A program made the position numbers and the translations under genes. 64,000 nt of DNA from Gemmatimonadaceae bacterium (GTDB lineage: Bacteria; Gemmatimonadota; Gemmatimonadetes; Gemmatimonadales; Gemmatimonadaceae). The notes beneath the pieces were generated by a model that worked only from the letters and a program-made list of their open reading frames with translations, was not told where the DNA came from and did no database searches. The DNA lies in assembly GCA_020846935.1 (NCBI GenBank), contig JADLCY010000002.1, positions 372,001 through 436,000 on the forward strand, given 5' to 3'. How positions within the stretch are numbered: the first letter of the stretch is position 1; every line of letters starts with the position of its first letter. Positions 41,858 to 52,182 of this stretch are shown here, piece after piece.

Positions 41858-42736
41858 CTACGCGCCCGCGAGTCCTCGGCTCGCCAGCTCGCGGATCCGT
41901 GCTTCCACGCGCGGAAAGACCGTGTCGGCCTCGCCCTGGAATCGGGTGAACAACGCCTTGAGGTCGGCGGTGCTCAGCTTGCGGCCCTGCGCGTAGTACT
42001 GCTCGGCGGCGTGGCCGAGCGCATAGGTCGTGGCAAAGGTCACCGCCACGCCGGCGGCCGCGCCGGTGGCTCGGCCAAGCAGACCACCCAGCAGTCCGCG
42101 CCCGACGCCACCGAGCACGCGTCGCACGATGCCTTCCATCATGTGTCCGGCGGCACCGATCCCGAGCACGGCAACCAGATCCTTGGCCTGCGACATGTCG
42201 AACTGCTGCCCGTGACGCTGGCCGATCGAATACACCATGCGCAGCTGCAGCGGCAGGATTCCGATCGTCGACAGCCGGTGCGGGAGCAATTCGCACGCGC
42301 CGGCCATCATCGCCTGGTCGAGGATGAAGGCGTCGGTTTCCGGCCTTGCCGACGTTGACTCGGACTCCGCGCCCACGCGCGCGGCCGCCTGGAGCGCCTC
42401 AGTCGATGCGGCCACACCCGGCACGCCGCCCAGCGTCTTCATCAACTCGGTCAGGAACGCGGACTCGGCGGCGTTAGGCGGACCGTCGGCGTTGCAGACC
42501 GCCGCGGCCGCGTCGTAGGCCGCGAGGCGCGCCTCGTCGCTGGAGAGTGACGCCACGAGCGCGGCCACCGTGCCGCTGCCGGTGACCGTGGGCCGCAGAC
42601 GCGGATCATCGTTCGGGAGTCCGAGTCGCGTGGCGGCCGCGTGGATGTTCGCGCGCTCGGCGTCGCTCTGGACACCGTCGGCCGCGGCCGCGAGCGCGGC
42701 GAGGGCAATGATCGTCTGTGCGTCTGCGGCGTTCAT
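41858..42736 (-). CDS. TerB/DUF533-like protein
   Basis: A 292-residue protein with a TerB-like helical domain in its N-terminal half (IIALAALAAAADGVQSDAER, then ERANIHAAATRLGL and SAFLTELMKTLGG), rich in acidic and alanine residues. The middle has MMAGACELLPHRLSTIGILP and VAVLGIGAAGHMMEGIVRRV, and glycine-rich hydrophobic stretches (LLGGLLGRATGAAAGVAVTF) that may insert in membranes, as in DUF697/YcjF-type proteins. Its role is unknown. It is 13 bp downstream of the dienelactone hydrolase gene on the same strand, so the two probably share an mRNA. One start choice (ATG 42736) follows from similarity of the N-terminus. Confidence 0.65.
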   Translation of the reverse strand: MNAADAQTIIALAALAAAADGVQSDAERANIHAAATRLGLPNDDPRLRPTVTGSGTVAALVASLSSDEARLAAYDAAAAVCNADGPPNAAESAFLTELMKTLGGVPGVAASTEALQAAARVGAESESTSARPETDAFILDQAMMAGACELLPHRLSTIGILPLQLRMVYSIGQRHGQQFDMSQAKDLVAVLGIGAAGHMMEGIVRRVLGGVGRGLLGGLLGRATGAAAGVAVTFATTYALGHAAEQYYAQGRKLSTADLKALFTRFQGEADTVFPRVEARIRELASRGLAGA

Positions 42737-42749
42737 GGTCAGTCGTGTG

Positions 42750-43760
42750 CTACTTGAGGTTCTTGCGGAGGAAGGCAATGGTGCGCGGCCAGCCGTCGCG
42801 CGTTGCCGCCAGGTTCGCCGCCTCTTCGGCCGGGTCGCGTTGAGCGCGCGGGTCGTCCTGGGCGCGCAGGAACCCGTGAACGGCGCCCTCGTAGTTCACG
42901 CCCACGTAGTCCTTGCGCTGCGCCTTCATGATCGAGTCGATCGCCGGCATTGCCGCACCGATGCGAGCGTCTTTGGAGCCGTTGAGCAGCATGATCGGCG
43001 TGCGGATCTTCGCCAGGGAGTCCGCGACCGGCGACGCCGGGACCGCGGCCGTGGTGGCCGTTGCGGGCGAGCCGCCCGCCATGAACGGCGCCCCGTAGAA
43101 TGCCACACCGCCGGAGAAGCCCTTCACGCCACCGTTGACAGCGTGGGCGAACGTCGTCGAGCCGCCCCAGCAGTAGCCGATCACGCCGTATTTCTGCGTC
43201 GCGGCCGGTTGCATCATGGCGTAGCTGGCGGCGGCCGCGATGATGCGATTGCGCTCCTCGATGTTCACGCCGGCGATGAGGGCACGCGCCGTGTCACCTC
43301 GCAGCTCAACGGTGCTCGGTCCGCCACGGACGCGCGTCAGGAAGTCGGGCGCGATGGCGATGAACCCATCGGCCGCGACCTGATCGGCGACGCCACGCAC
43401 CCACGTGGCAAGCCCGAAGATCTCGTGCACGACCACGACCACGGGCGCCTTTTCCCGCGCCTCGGGGTAGACGATCCATGCCATGATGGAATCGGCCGAG
43501 CCCGGCGCCGAAGGAAACTTGACCCATTCACCGTGACGTGGGCTCGCGGCGAGTCGAGCCGCGGCGGCGTTGTTGCTCGCGGGCAATCCGGCCTGGCCCT
43601 GCTGGCTGAGGTCGAAGGTGCGCGGCGCCACCGGCGCCTGGAGGTCGGCCGCGTTCATGTGTGCGGCATGATCGTCGGCGGCCGACATCTCGGTCGCCGA
43701 GTATCGCTGCAACGTGCAGGCGGAGAGAATGACGGCAGCAAGAACGGCGGAATGGCGCAT
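42750..43760 (-). CDS. Dienelactone-hydrolase-family lipoprotein
   Basis: A 336-residue alpha/beta-hydrolase with a lipobox near the start (LAAVILSACTLQ). The dienelactone hydrolase triad is visible: nucleophile Cys in VIGYCWGGSTTF, Asp in LNGSKDARIG and His in YEGAVHGFLR; the oxyanion-region Glu lies in VVVVVHEIFGL. The family hydrolyses lactones and esters; lipoproteins of this type occur in many Gemmatimonadota-like genomes. The start at ATG 43760 gives the lipoprotein signal. It lies downstream of the second S9 peptidase, 65 bp away on the same strand. Confidence 0.85.
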   Translation of the reverse strand: MRHSAVLAAVILSACTLQRYSATEMSAADDHAAHMNAADLQAPVAPRTFDLSQQGQAGLPASNNAAAARLAASPRHGEWVKFPSAPGSADSIMAWIVYPEAREKAPVVVVVHEIFGLATWVRGVADQVAADGFIAIAPDFLTRVRGGPSTVELRGDTARALIAGVNIEERNRIIAAAASYAMMQPAATQKYGVIGYCWGGSTTFAHAVNGGVKGFSGGVAFYGAPFMAGGSPATATTAAVPASPVADSLAKIRTPIMLLNGSKDARIGAAMPAIDSIMKAQRKDYVGVNYEGAVHGFLRAQDDPRAQRDPAEEAANLAATRDGWPRTIAFLRKNLK

Positions 43761-43825
43761 GGCTGGTGAGCGCTGGGGTTGCCGTGAGGGTGAAGCAGGC
43801 GAACGGGAAGATGCAGGCCAACGCA

Positions 43826-46141
43826 CTATGGCACCACCCGCGGCTTGCCGATCTGGTACTCCTTTGGCGGCGTGGCACCCATCAGGTTGGTCACGAAATA
43901 GTCCCATCGGCGCCGCATCATGTAGTTGTTGTCGGCGCCAAAGCCGTGTCGCGCGTTGGGGAGGATCAACAGGTCGAAGTCCTTGCCGGCCTTGATCAAC
44001 TGCTCCACCACCAGGGTGGTGTTGTACGGCGGAACGTTGTCGTCCATGCCGCCGTGGGCGAGCAGCAGCTTGCCCTTGAGGTTCTTCGCGTACGTCTGGT
44101 TCGCCTCGGCCGCATAGTTGTCGGTGTTGCCGTTGCGGACGAGCAGCCCCTGATAGCGTTCACCCCAATCGTCTTCGTAGTTGCGGTTGTCGTGGTTGCC
44201 GGACTCCGCAATGCCCACGTCAAAGAAATCGGGCTGCCTGAACATCGCGGATGCGGTCGCAAACCCTCCGCCCGAGTGGCCCCAGATCCCCACTTTGTCG
44301 ATGTCGATGAACCGGTAGCGCTGCGCCAACTCCCGGATGCCGGCGACCTGGTCGGGAATGGTGTTGTCGCCCAGGTGACCGTAGTAGGCGTCGTGGAAGG
44401 CCTTCGAGCGACCGGGTGTGCCCATGCCGTCGATCGCGACGACGACGAACCCCAGCTCGGCCAGTGCCTGGTGGTCGCTGCGCGCGGGCGTGAACGTGCG
44501 CGGTCCCACGCTGCCGGCCTGCGGCCCCGGGTAGATGTAGTCGACGATCGGGTATTTCCGCGTGGAGTCCAGGTTCGACGGCGTGAACATCAGTCCATAG
44601 ATGTCGGTCGTGCCGTCGCGCGCCTTCATGCGGATGGGCGTGGGTGGCTTCCATCCTGTCGCCACGAGCCGGGAGATGTCCGACGTTTCGAGCGTTTGCA
44701 CGAGCCGGCCTGAGGCATCGCGTACGACGGCGACCGGCGGCGTGGTCGGCGTGGAGTAGACGTCGGTGAAATAGCGGCCGTCGGGTGCGATGCTCACCGT
44801 GTGGCTGGCGTCTTCGGGCGTGAGCAGCACCTGGTTTCGACCGTCGAAGCCGACCTTGTACAGGTGCTGGTAGTACGGGTCGCGGCCCGCTTCCTTGCCG
44901 TTCGCCGTGAACCAGATCGTGCGCGTTTTCTCGTCCACGCGCACGACGTCGCTCACGTTGCCGTCGCCACTCGTTATGCGGTGCTTGAGTGCGCCGGTGC
45001 CGAGATCGTAGAGGTAGAGGTTCACGAAGTTGTCGCGCTGTGACCACCAGATCAGTTCATTGGACGCCGGGAGCACCCGCCAGAGGTTCTCGGCGAGCGA
45101 GGCGTCGCCCACCTGCGTGGCGCTCTTCTCCTCGAACAGCGTGCGCACCGCGCCGGTCTGTGCGTCGGCCACACGGAAGGTGGCCGTCTTGTGATCGCGC
45201 GAGCTGGAGATGAAGGCGAGGTGTGACCCGTCGGGGTACCACTGCACGTCGCAGATCGCACCGCCGTCGCAGGCGACGTGGTCTGATACCGTCGAGCGGT
45301 GCGGGTCGGGCGGCATCTGCAGTCGGACCACGCGCGGGCGACCGTCCGCCCCGCGACTCACGATCACGCGCGAGATGCGGAAGATGACGGAGTCACCGGG
45401 GAGCGGGTATTTCCACGACTCGATGACGGGCGACCCGACGTTGGTGGCCACCAGGTGCATGTCGCGCACGCCGCGCCCGTCGTGCTGGAACGTTGCCAGT
45501 TGCCGCGAGTCCGGAGACCAGGTGGCCACCGGCGTGTCGGTGTGGACCCACCCCGCGTTGTTGGTGGCGTAGCCGAAGTCGCGGACGCCGTCGGTCGTGA
45601 GCTGCGACTCCTGGCCGCTGGCCATGTCGCGCGCCCAGAGATTGTAGTCGCGGATGAACACGGCCCACGTGCCGTCCGGCGACACGGTGGAATTTCGTGG
45701 AGGTGGCGCCGACTGGCCCGCCGCTGCGCATGTCGACGCAGCGAGGTCGCAGCGATAGCGGCGTCCCTGGATGGTGGTGGCGAGGCTGGCACCGTCCGGG
45801 GCCAGGTCGAACGCGGTGAATGGCAACCGATTGCCGTCGACCGGCGTGCCGGACGCGGTGGTCAGCGCCGCGGCGAGCCGTGCGTGGTCAAACGCCGGTA
45901 CGCGCGTCTTGCGGGTGGGGTTCACCAGATAGAATGCGCTGCCGCTGGCCGTCGTGGTCCGATAGTAGAAGCGCCCATCGGCGAGCCAGGTGGGGCGGCC
46001 CGCCGAGCCGGTGACGAGCGGCGCGACGTTCGGGGCGAGCAGGCGTTCAGCGCGCCCGTAGTCCTCATCGGTGAGCACACGGGCCGACTGGGCGAACAGC
46101 GGAATGGGCGCGAGAAACAGCGCAGCGCGAGCGAGACGCAT
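43826..46141 (-). CDS. Secreted S9-family (DPP-IV-like) prolyl oligopeptidase
   Basis: A 771-residue secreted serine peptidase, paralogous to the one at 12418-14742. Signal peptide MRLARAALFLAPIPLFAQ, an eight-bladed DPP-IV propeller (APDGASLATTIQGRRYRC and WSPDSRQLATFQHDGRG) and a hydrolase domain with Ser in GIWGHSGGGFATAS, Asp in GGMDDNVPPY and His in PNARHGFGAD. Substrates should be X-Pro or X-Ala peptides. It starts at ATG 46141. The downstream lipoprotein hydrolase and TerB-like genes follow at short distances on the same strand. Confidence 0.9.
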   Translation of the reverse strand: MRLARAALFLAPIPLFAQSARVLTDEDYGRAERLLAPNVAPLVTGSAGRPTWLADGRFYYRTTTASGSAFYLVNPTRKTRVPAFDHARLAAALTTASGTPVDGNRLPFTAFDLAPDGASLATTIQGRRYRCDLAASTCAAAGQSAPPPRNSTVSPDGTWAVFIRDYNLWARDMASGQESQLTTDGVRDFGYATNNAGWVHTDTPVATWSPDSRQLATFQHDGRGVRDMHLVATNVGSPVIESWKYPLPGDSVIFRISRVIVSRGADGRPRVVRLQMPPDPHRSTVSDHVACDGGAICDVQWYPDGSHLAFISSSRDHKTATFRVADAQTGAVRTLFEEKSATQVGDASLAENLWRVLPASNELIWWSQRDNFVNLYLYDLGTGALKHRITSGDGNVSDVVRVDEKTRTIWFTANGKEAGRDPYYQHLYKVGFDGRNQVLLTPEDASHTVSIAPDGRYFTDVYSTPTTPPVAVVRDASGRLVQTLETSDISRLVATGWKPPTPIRMKARDGTTDIYGLMFTPSNLDSTRKYPIVDYIYPGPQAGSVGPRTFTPARSDHQALAELGFVVVAIDGMGTPGRSKAFHDAYYGHLGDNTIPDQVAGIRELAQRYRFIDIDKVGIWGHSGGGFATASAMFRQPDFFDVGIAESGNHDNRNYEDDWGERYQGLLVRNGNTDNYAAEANQTYAKNLKGKLLLAHGGMDDNVPPYNTTLVVEQLIKAGKDFDLLILPNARHGFGADNNYMMRRRWDYFVTNLMGATPPKEYQIGKPRVVP

Positions 46142-46241
46142 GGCGAGGGATTGGTGTGGTCGTCCCCTTCAAGATGCGCCCGGTCTCCGGGAGCCGCCAC
46201 GCGCGCGGGGGCGAAACGTGCTGCGTAGTGCGTGAAAAGCA

Positions 46242-46279
46242 GAACGGGACCGACCCGGCGGTGCGGATCGGTCCCGTTC
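46242..46279 (-). terminator. Rho-independent terminator of the Bor gene pair
   Basis: GAACGGGACCGA (46242-46253) and TCGGTCCCGTTC (46268-46279) form a perfect 12-bp stem with a 14-nt loop. On the minus strand the stem is followed by TGCTTTTC. It starts 13 bp beyond the stop codon at 46293, the right place to end the Bor operon. Confidence 0.8.
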
Positions 46280-46292
46280 CTCGTGTACTGGC

Positions 46293-46577
46293 TCAGCGAG
46301 CGCAGGTCACCTTTGGATGGATCGGCGTGAAGATGTTCCACGTCACCCAACCCACGAGAAGGTTGACGAAGCTGTGCTCGACCACGACGCGCGACACGCC
46401 GTTCGGGCAGGTCGGGCGGGTGTTGATCGTGTCCGGCGGCACGAGACCGTAGATCCAGGACTTCTGCCACGGGATGTCGATCGTGCGATCGCCCGCGGGC
46501 AGCCCGGTCTCCACGGTGGTGCGGTAGCAGGCGACGCTCCCGAGGAGCATCGCGCAGAGCAGTGCTTTCCGGATCAT
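46293..46577 (-). CDS. Bor-family lipoprotein
   Basis: A 94-residue lipoprotein (lipobox in LCAMLLGSVACYR) with the Bor signature: TTVETGLPAGDRTIDIPWQ, KSWIYGLVPPDTINTRPTC, VSRVVVEHSFVNLLVGWVT and NIFTPIHPKVTC. Bor is a lambda-encoded serum-resistance lipoprotein in enterobacteria; in other bacteria these small lipoproteins have no defined role. The ATG overlaps the stop of the upstream Bor-like gene (ATGA, 4 bp), so the pair are coupled. It is followed by the terminator at 46242-46279. Confidence 0.8.
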   Translation of the reverse strand: MIRKALLCAMLLGSVACYRTTVETGLPAGDRTIDIPWQKSWIYGLVPPDTINTRPTCPNGVSRVVVEHSFVNLLVGWVTWNIFTPIHPKVTCAR

Positions 46578-47020
46578 CGGGAGGCCTCCGTCGTGGTGGA
46601 TGCCACGTCCCACACGAGGGCGACCGCTTCGCCTCGCTCACGTGACAGATCTGCCGCGCGATGGAGCGCGTCGTTAGGTGAGGTTCCGAGTGGTACCTGA
46701 ATCATCCCCGGATCGATGGCCGCGCGACCGCCAGCGCAGGTCACCGTGACGTGCCACGGCACCCAGATGCCGAATGTGACCGCAGCGCCCAGCCAGTTCA
46801 TTACCGTGAACTTCGACGCGACCAGCGCCACGCCGCTTGGGCACTCCGCCCGCACGTTGATCGGCTTGGCCTCCACGAGGCCGAAGATCCATGTGGACGT
46901 CCACGGCTTGTCCACCACGGTAGCGCCGGGCGCCAGCCCAGTGTTCACCACCTGATGCCAACATGCGCTCAACAGCACGCACGCGGCGATCGTCATGCCC
47001 AACCTGACTCGTGTCAGCAC
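46574..47020 (-). CDS. Bor-like lipoprotein with C-terminal extension
   Basis: A 148-residue lipoprotein beginning at GTG 47020 behind GAAGGAGGGG. Lipobox in TIAACVLLSACWH. The first hundred residues repeat the Bor plan of its downstream neighbour: VVNTGLAPGATVVDKPWTST, WIFGLVEAKPINVRAECPSG and VTFGIWVPWHVTVTC. A 50-residue tail follows (IDPGMIQVPLGTSPNDALH and RGEAVALVWDVAS), with no counterpart in the shorter copy. The two are tandem duplicates that have diverged. Function unknown. Confidence 0.75.
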   Translation of the reverse strand: MLTRVRLGMTIAACVLLSACWHQVVNTGLAPGATVVDKPWTSTWIFGLVEAKPINVRAECPSGVALVASKFTVMNWLGAAVTFGIWVPWHVTVTCAGGRAAIDPGMIQVPLGTSPNDALHRAADLSRERGEAVALVWDVASTTTEASR

Positions 47021-47178
47021 AGCCCCTCCTTCGATGGCGTGAATACCAGCCCCTGCAGTGCCGCCATTCTTGTGGAGCCTACCGACGCTCGTCAACCCTG
47101 TTGCGCTCATGCACAGCCGGCAAAGCCCACCCGGTGAGGTCCATACGGGGCTGACGAGGTCGTTGGGCGGTTGGAACC

Positions 47179-47655
47179 CTATGCGTTCTCGAGCGCCTCG
47201 ATGTCCATCTTGTTCATGCCGAGCATCGCTTGCTGCACCCGCGTGGCCTTGGCGCGGTCGGGGTGGCCAAGCAACGCGGGCAACCGCGTCGGGACGATCT
47301 GCCAGGACAGGCCGAACTTGTCCTTGAGCCAGCCGCAGCGACTCTCCTTGCCACCGTCGGCGGTGAGTCGCGACCACAACTCATCGATCTCCTGCTGGGT
47401 CTCGCAGGTCACGACCATCGAGATCGCCTCGGTGAACTCGAACTGCGGACCGCCATTGAGTGCGTGGAACACCTGCCCGTGCAACTCGAAGGTGCCCGTG
47501 ATGACCGGACCCGTGGCGTCCGGCCCGCTGCCGTCGGTGCGCAGCAGGCTCAGGACACGGGCATCCTTGAACACGGACGTATAGAGCCGAATCGCTTCCT
47601 CGGCGTTGCCATTGAACCAGAGGAACGGGGTGATCTTTGGCGTGGGGCGGGTCAT
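47179..47655 (-). CDS. VOC-family (PhnB-like) protein
   Basis: A 158-residue vicinal-oxygen-chelate protein of the PhnB/3-demethylubiquinone-9 methyltransferase-like group. It starts KITPFLWFNGNAEEAIRLYT, with EAISMVVTCETQQEIDELW in the middle and CGWLKDKFGLSWQIVPTRLP near the end, all hallmarks of this group. The fold usually binds a metal or small ligand; no methyltransferase activity is implied. It comes 125 bp after the SRPBCC gene on the same strand and belongs functionally with the ArsR/SRPBCC pair, a common set. Confidence 0.88.
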   Translation of the reverse strand: MTRPTPKITPFLWFNGNAEEAIRLYTSVFKDARVLSLLRTDGSGPDATGPVITGTFELHGQVFHALNGGPQFEFTEAISMVVTCETQQEIDELWSRLTADGGKESRCGWLKDKFGLSWQIVPTRLPALLGHPDRAKATRVQQAMLGMNKMDIEALENA

Positions 47656-47780
47656 GGTGAGGCTCCTGGTATCGAGAAGGGTGATTGGGCTTGAGTGCCT
47701 TCACCCTTCAGTCGGAGCCGAAGCTGGCGTCTCGACATGCCCCAGGCCAGCACACCGCTCCCCGGCATTCGCAACCTCCC

Positions 47781-48278
47781 TTACGCCACCCCGAGCCCGC
47801 TCACGACGTCTTCCAGCCGGTTGAACGAGACCTGCATCCCGCCTTCCATGCCGGAGTTGATGTGGGCGTCGCGGTGTTCCCTGATGGTGTGCTGTACCAG
47901 GGTGGTCATCGTAGTTACCCCGTCCTTCTCCACCAGCGTCATCGTGTTCAGGGCCCCGGCGTCGGGAAAGCCTTCGAAGACCTCGGTCGTCACCAGCCGG
48001 GTCGGGGCCGCGATCTCCCGGTACTCACCATGAAAGCCCACCTCGTATCCGTTGGCTTCTCGCGTCACGTAGCGCCAGGATCCGCCCACGCGCAGGTCGA
48101 TCTCGCACACCAGCCACTCCGATGATTCGAAGCCCCACCAGCGCTTGACCAGTTCGGGCGTGGTGGTCGCCTTGAAGACGAGCGCGGCAGGCGCGTCAAA
48201 CTGCCGCGTGATGAGGATCTCGGTGTCTGACGGCAGCGTGACCGTAGCGGAACCGTGGCGATTGCGAGTGGCAGTCAT
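47781..48278 (-). CDS. SRPBCC/AHSA1-type lipid-binding-fold protein
   Basis: A 165-residue START/AHSA1-like protein: EILITRQFDAPAALVFKATT, PELVKRWWGFESSEWLVCEI, GGSWRYVTREANGYEVGFHG and VTTMTTLVQHTI. The fold makes a deep hydrophobic pocket for lipids or aromatic compounds; the ligand is unknown. Its ATG overlaps the stop of the ArsR gene by 4 bp (ATGA), so translation is coupled. ArsR plus SRPBCC is a well-known pairing, with the repressor sensing something linked to this protein. Confidence 0.88.
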   Translation of the reverse strand: MTATRNRHGSATVTLPSDTEILITRQFDAPAALVFKATTTPELVKRWWGFESSEWLVCEIDLRVGGSWRYVTREANGYEVGFHGEYREIAAPTRLVTTEVFEGFPDAGALNTMTLVEKDGVTTMTTLVQHTIREHRDAHINSGMEGGMQVSFNRLEDVVSGLGVA

Positions 48279-48616
48279 GGCGTGTTCTCCGGGGAGTTGA
48301 GCTCGGCGAGGAGGTCGTCGAGGCGGTCGAGGCGGGCGTTCCAGGTGCGGGCGAACGGCAACACCCAGTCGTGGATCGGCTTGAGGGCGGGCCCGTTCAC
48401 GCGATACCAGCGGTGCCTCCCCTCGTTGCGCACGTGCACGAGCCCCACGGTGCGCAGCACGCCGAGGTGCTTGGAGACCTGCGGCTGCGTCATGCCAAGC
48501 CGCAGGACCAATTCGCTCACCGTGACCTCATCGGTCCCGATGGTGGCGAGCATCTCGCGTCGGCCGGCCTCGGCGATGGCGTTGAACGCGTCGGCGGTGG
48601 TGGGTGTCCGTGCCAT
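48275..48616 (-). CDS. ArsR-type winged-helix transcriptional repressor
   Basis: A 113-residue regulator. The winged-helix core reads DAFNAIAEAGRREMLATIG, then VTVSELVLRLGMTQPQVSKH and LGVLRTVGLVHVRNEGRHRW, i.e. helix-turn-helix and the wing; YRVNGPALKPIHDWV is the C-terminal dimer helix. No metal-binding CxC is present at the usual ArsR site, so it probably senses something other than arsenite or uses protein interaction. The ATG at 48616 lies five bases from a perfect -10 box, so the mRNA is probably leaderless. The operator/promoter at 48622-48649 is the likely target of autoregulation. Confidence 0.9.
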   Translation of the reverse strand: MARTPTTADAFNAIAEAGRREMLATIGTDEVTVSELVLRLGMTQPQVSKHLGVLRTVGLVHVRNEGRHRWYRVNGPALKPIHDWVLPFARTWNARLDRLDDLLAELNSPENTP

Positions 48617-48621
48617 GGCGC

Positions 48622-48649
48622 ATTATATACCGATATAGGTATATATCAA
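48622..48649 (-). promoter_or_regulatory. Consensus promoter fused to a palindromic operator for the ArsR operon
   Basis: On the minus strand TTGATA (48649-48644), a 16-bp spacer and TATAAT (48627-48622) form a near-perfect sigma-70-type promoter. The inverted repeat TATATACC-N6-GGTATATA (48624-48645) spans the spacer and both hexamers, so a dimer bound here would block RNA polymerase. The -10 is five bases from the ArsR ATG, implying a leaderless message. AT content is far above the surrounding sequence. Confidence 0.8.
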
Positions 48650-48780
48650 GCGGTATCGCTCCCGATCCGTTTGGTGGGGCGCTACCGACGGGAGCCCCGC
48701 GCCGGAGTTCACATTGTGGGTCCGCTCACGCCGGCGGTGATTCGGTCGCGCCGCTGGCACTCGCCAGGAGAGCCGCCCCC

Positions 48781-51213
<2,433 letters not shown>

Positions 51214-51219
51214 CTGGGC

Positions 51220-51846
51220 TCAGCTCCGTGACTGCATGGTGAGCGACCACGCGTCGCGCACGGTGGGGCCAAGCTCTCGGCGCAGCCAGGCTTTGGCGAC
51301 CGACCATTGACGTCGCACGGTGCGCTCGGACGAGCCGAGTACGGTGGCGATCTCGCTGTTGGACAGGCCGCCAAAGAAGCGGAGGTGTACGATCCGCACG
51401 CCGTCGGGGTTGAACGCGGCGAGGCGCTGGAGGGCATCGTCGATGGCGAGGAGTTCCTCCGCTTGATCGTCGTCGATCGTGATGGGCTGGTCGGCGTCGT
51501 CCAGCGGGACGTGATCCAGCGTGCCTCCGCGCTTGTCGCGCAACCGCCGCCGTGCATGGTCGATGAGCACACGGCGCATGGCTTCCGAGGCCACGGCAAA
51601 GAAGTGGTCGCGGCCCTGCCACGCGACGCGCGTCTGGCCCGCCAGCTTGAGATAGGCCTCGTGCACGAGGCCGGTGGTGCTCAGGCTGTGCCCGGCCGGC
51701 TCGTGACGAAGGCGCTGGTGCGCGAGCTCGTTGAGCTGGACATACAGCAGCTCGACGAGCTGGCCAAAGGCCTCGCCACTGCCACCGGAGGCTGCGTGCA
51801 GGAGGCGGGTGATGTCACCTGGGGGAGCGGCTTCCGATGGGCACAT
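51220..51846 (-). CDS. Kinase-linked ECF-type sigma factor
   Basis: A 208-residue sigma factor. Region 2 runs around FGQLVELLYVQLNELAHQRL and LVHEAYLKLAGQTRVAWQGR, and region 4 is LQRLAAFNPDGVRIVHLRFF, then GGLSNSEIATVLGSSERTVR and RQWSVAKAWLRREL. The 'FFAVASEAMRRVLIDHARRR' segment is typical of the ECF group found beside Ser/Thr kinases in several phyla. No anti-sigma factor is encoded nearby; instead the kinase gene follows 6 bp downstream, and phosphorylation presumably controls it. ATG 51846 gives a normal N-terminus. Confidence 0.9.
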   Translation of the reverse strand: MCPSEAAPPGDITRLLHAASGGSGEAFGQLVELLYVQLNELAHQRLRHEPAGHSLSTTGLVHEAYLKLAGQTRVAWQGRDHFFAVASEAMRRVLIDHARRRLRDKRGGTLDHVPLDDADQPITIDDDQAEELLAIDDALQRLAAFNPDGVRIVHLRFFGGLSNSEIATVLGSSERTVRRQWSVAKAWLRRELGPTVRDAWSLTMQSRS

Positions 51847-52182
51847 CGACAGGTGGCGGACGGTGTGCCCGTAGCTTATTGCGCCCTGCCGTCGGCGGTA
51901 GCCCGGCGTCGGCACCCGGCCATGACTCCACGGGTCTGCTCGGCAAGGAAGCGAACGTGGGTCCAGCGCGTGCGGGGTATCGGGCATGGTTCCGGTCGGC
52001 GGCGGTGGCACTGGACTACGCGCCGAGTGCTGGGGCGTGCGGCCACACCCGGGCGGCGACGTCCAGGTCGGGGGGTCGCGGGCGTCGCCGTGACGGTCCG
52101 TTCCTGCCGTCGGGTTGTAGGGTTCTGGCCGGCGGCGGCGCCGTCCTGTATGTTCGCGGTCTTGAACGCCGGGAGGGCCCGC
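51847..52182. other. Divergent intergenic region between sigma factor and second kinase
   Basis: These 336 bases separate two divergently read signalling genes. No gene with family similarity was found; the plus strand is open here in the frame of the second kinase but the sequence looks non-coding (Arg, Gly and Ala only, no motifs). Promoters for both genes should lie here. GGGAGGG at 52171-52177 is a likely ribosome-binding site for GTG 52183; ATG 52150 in the same frame is the alternative. Confidence 0.45.
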
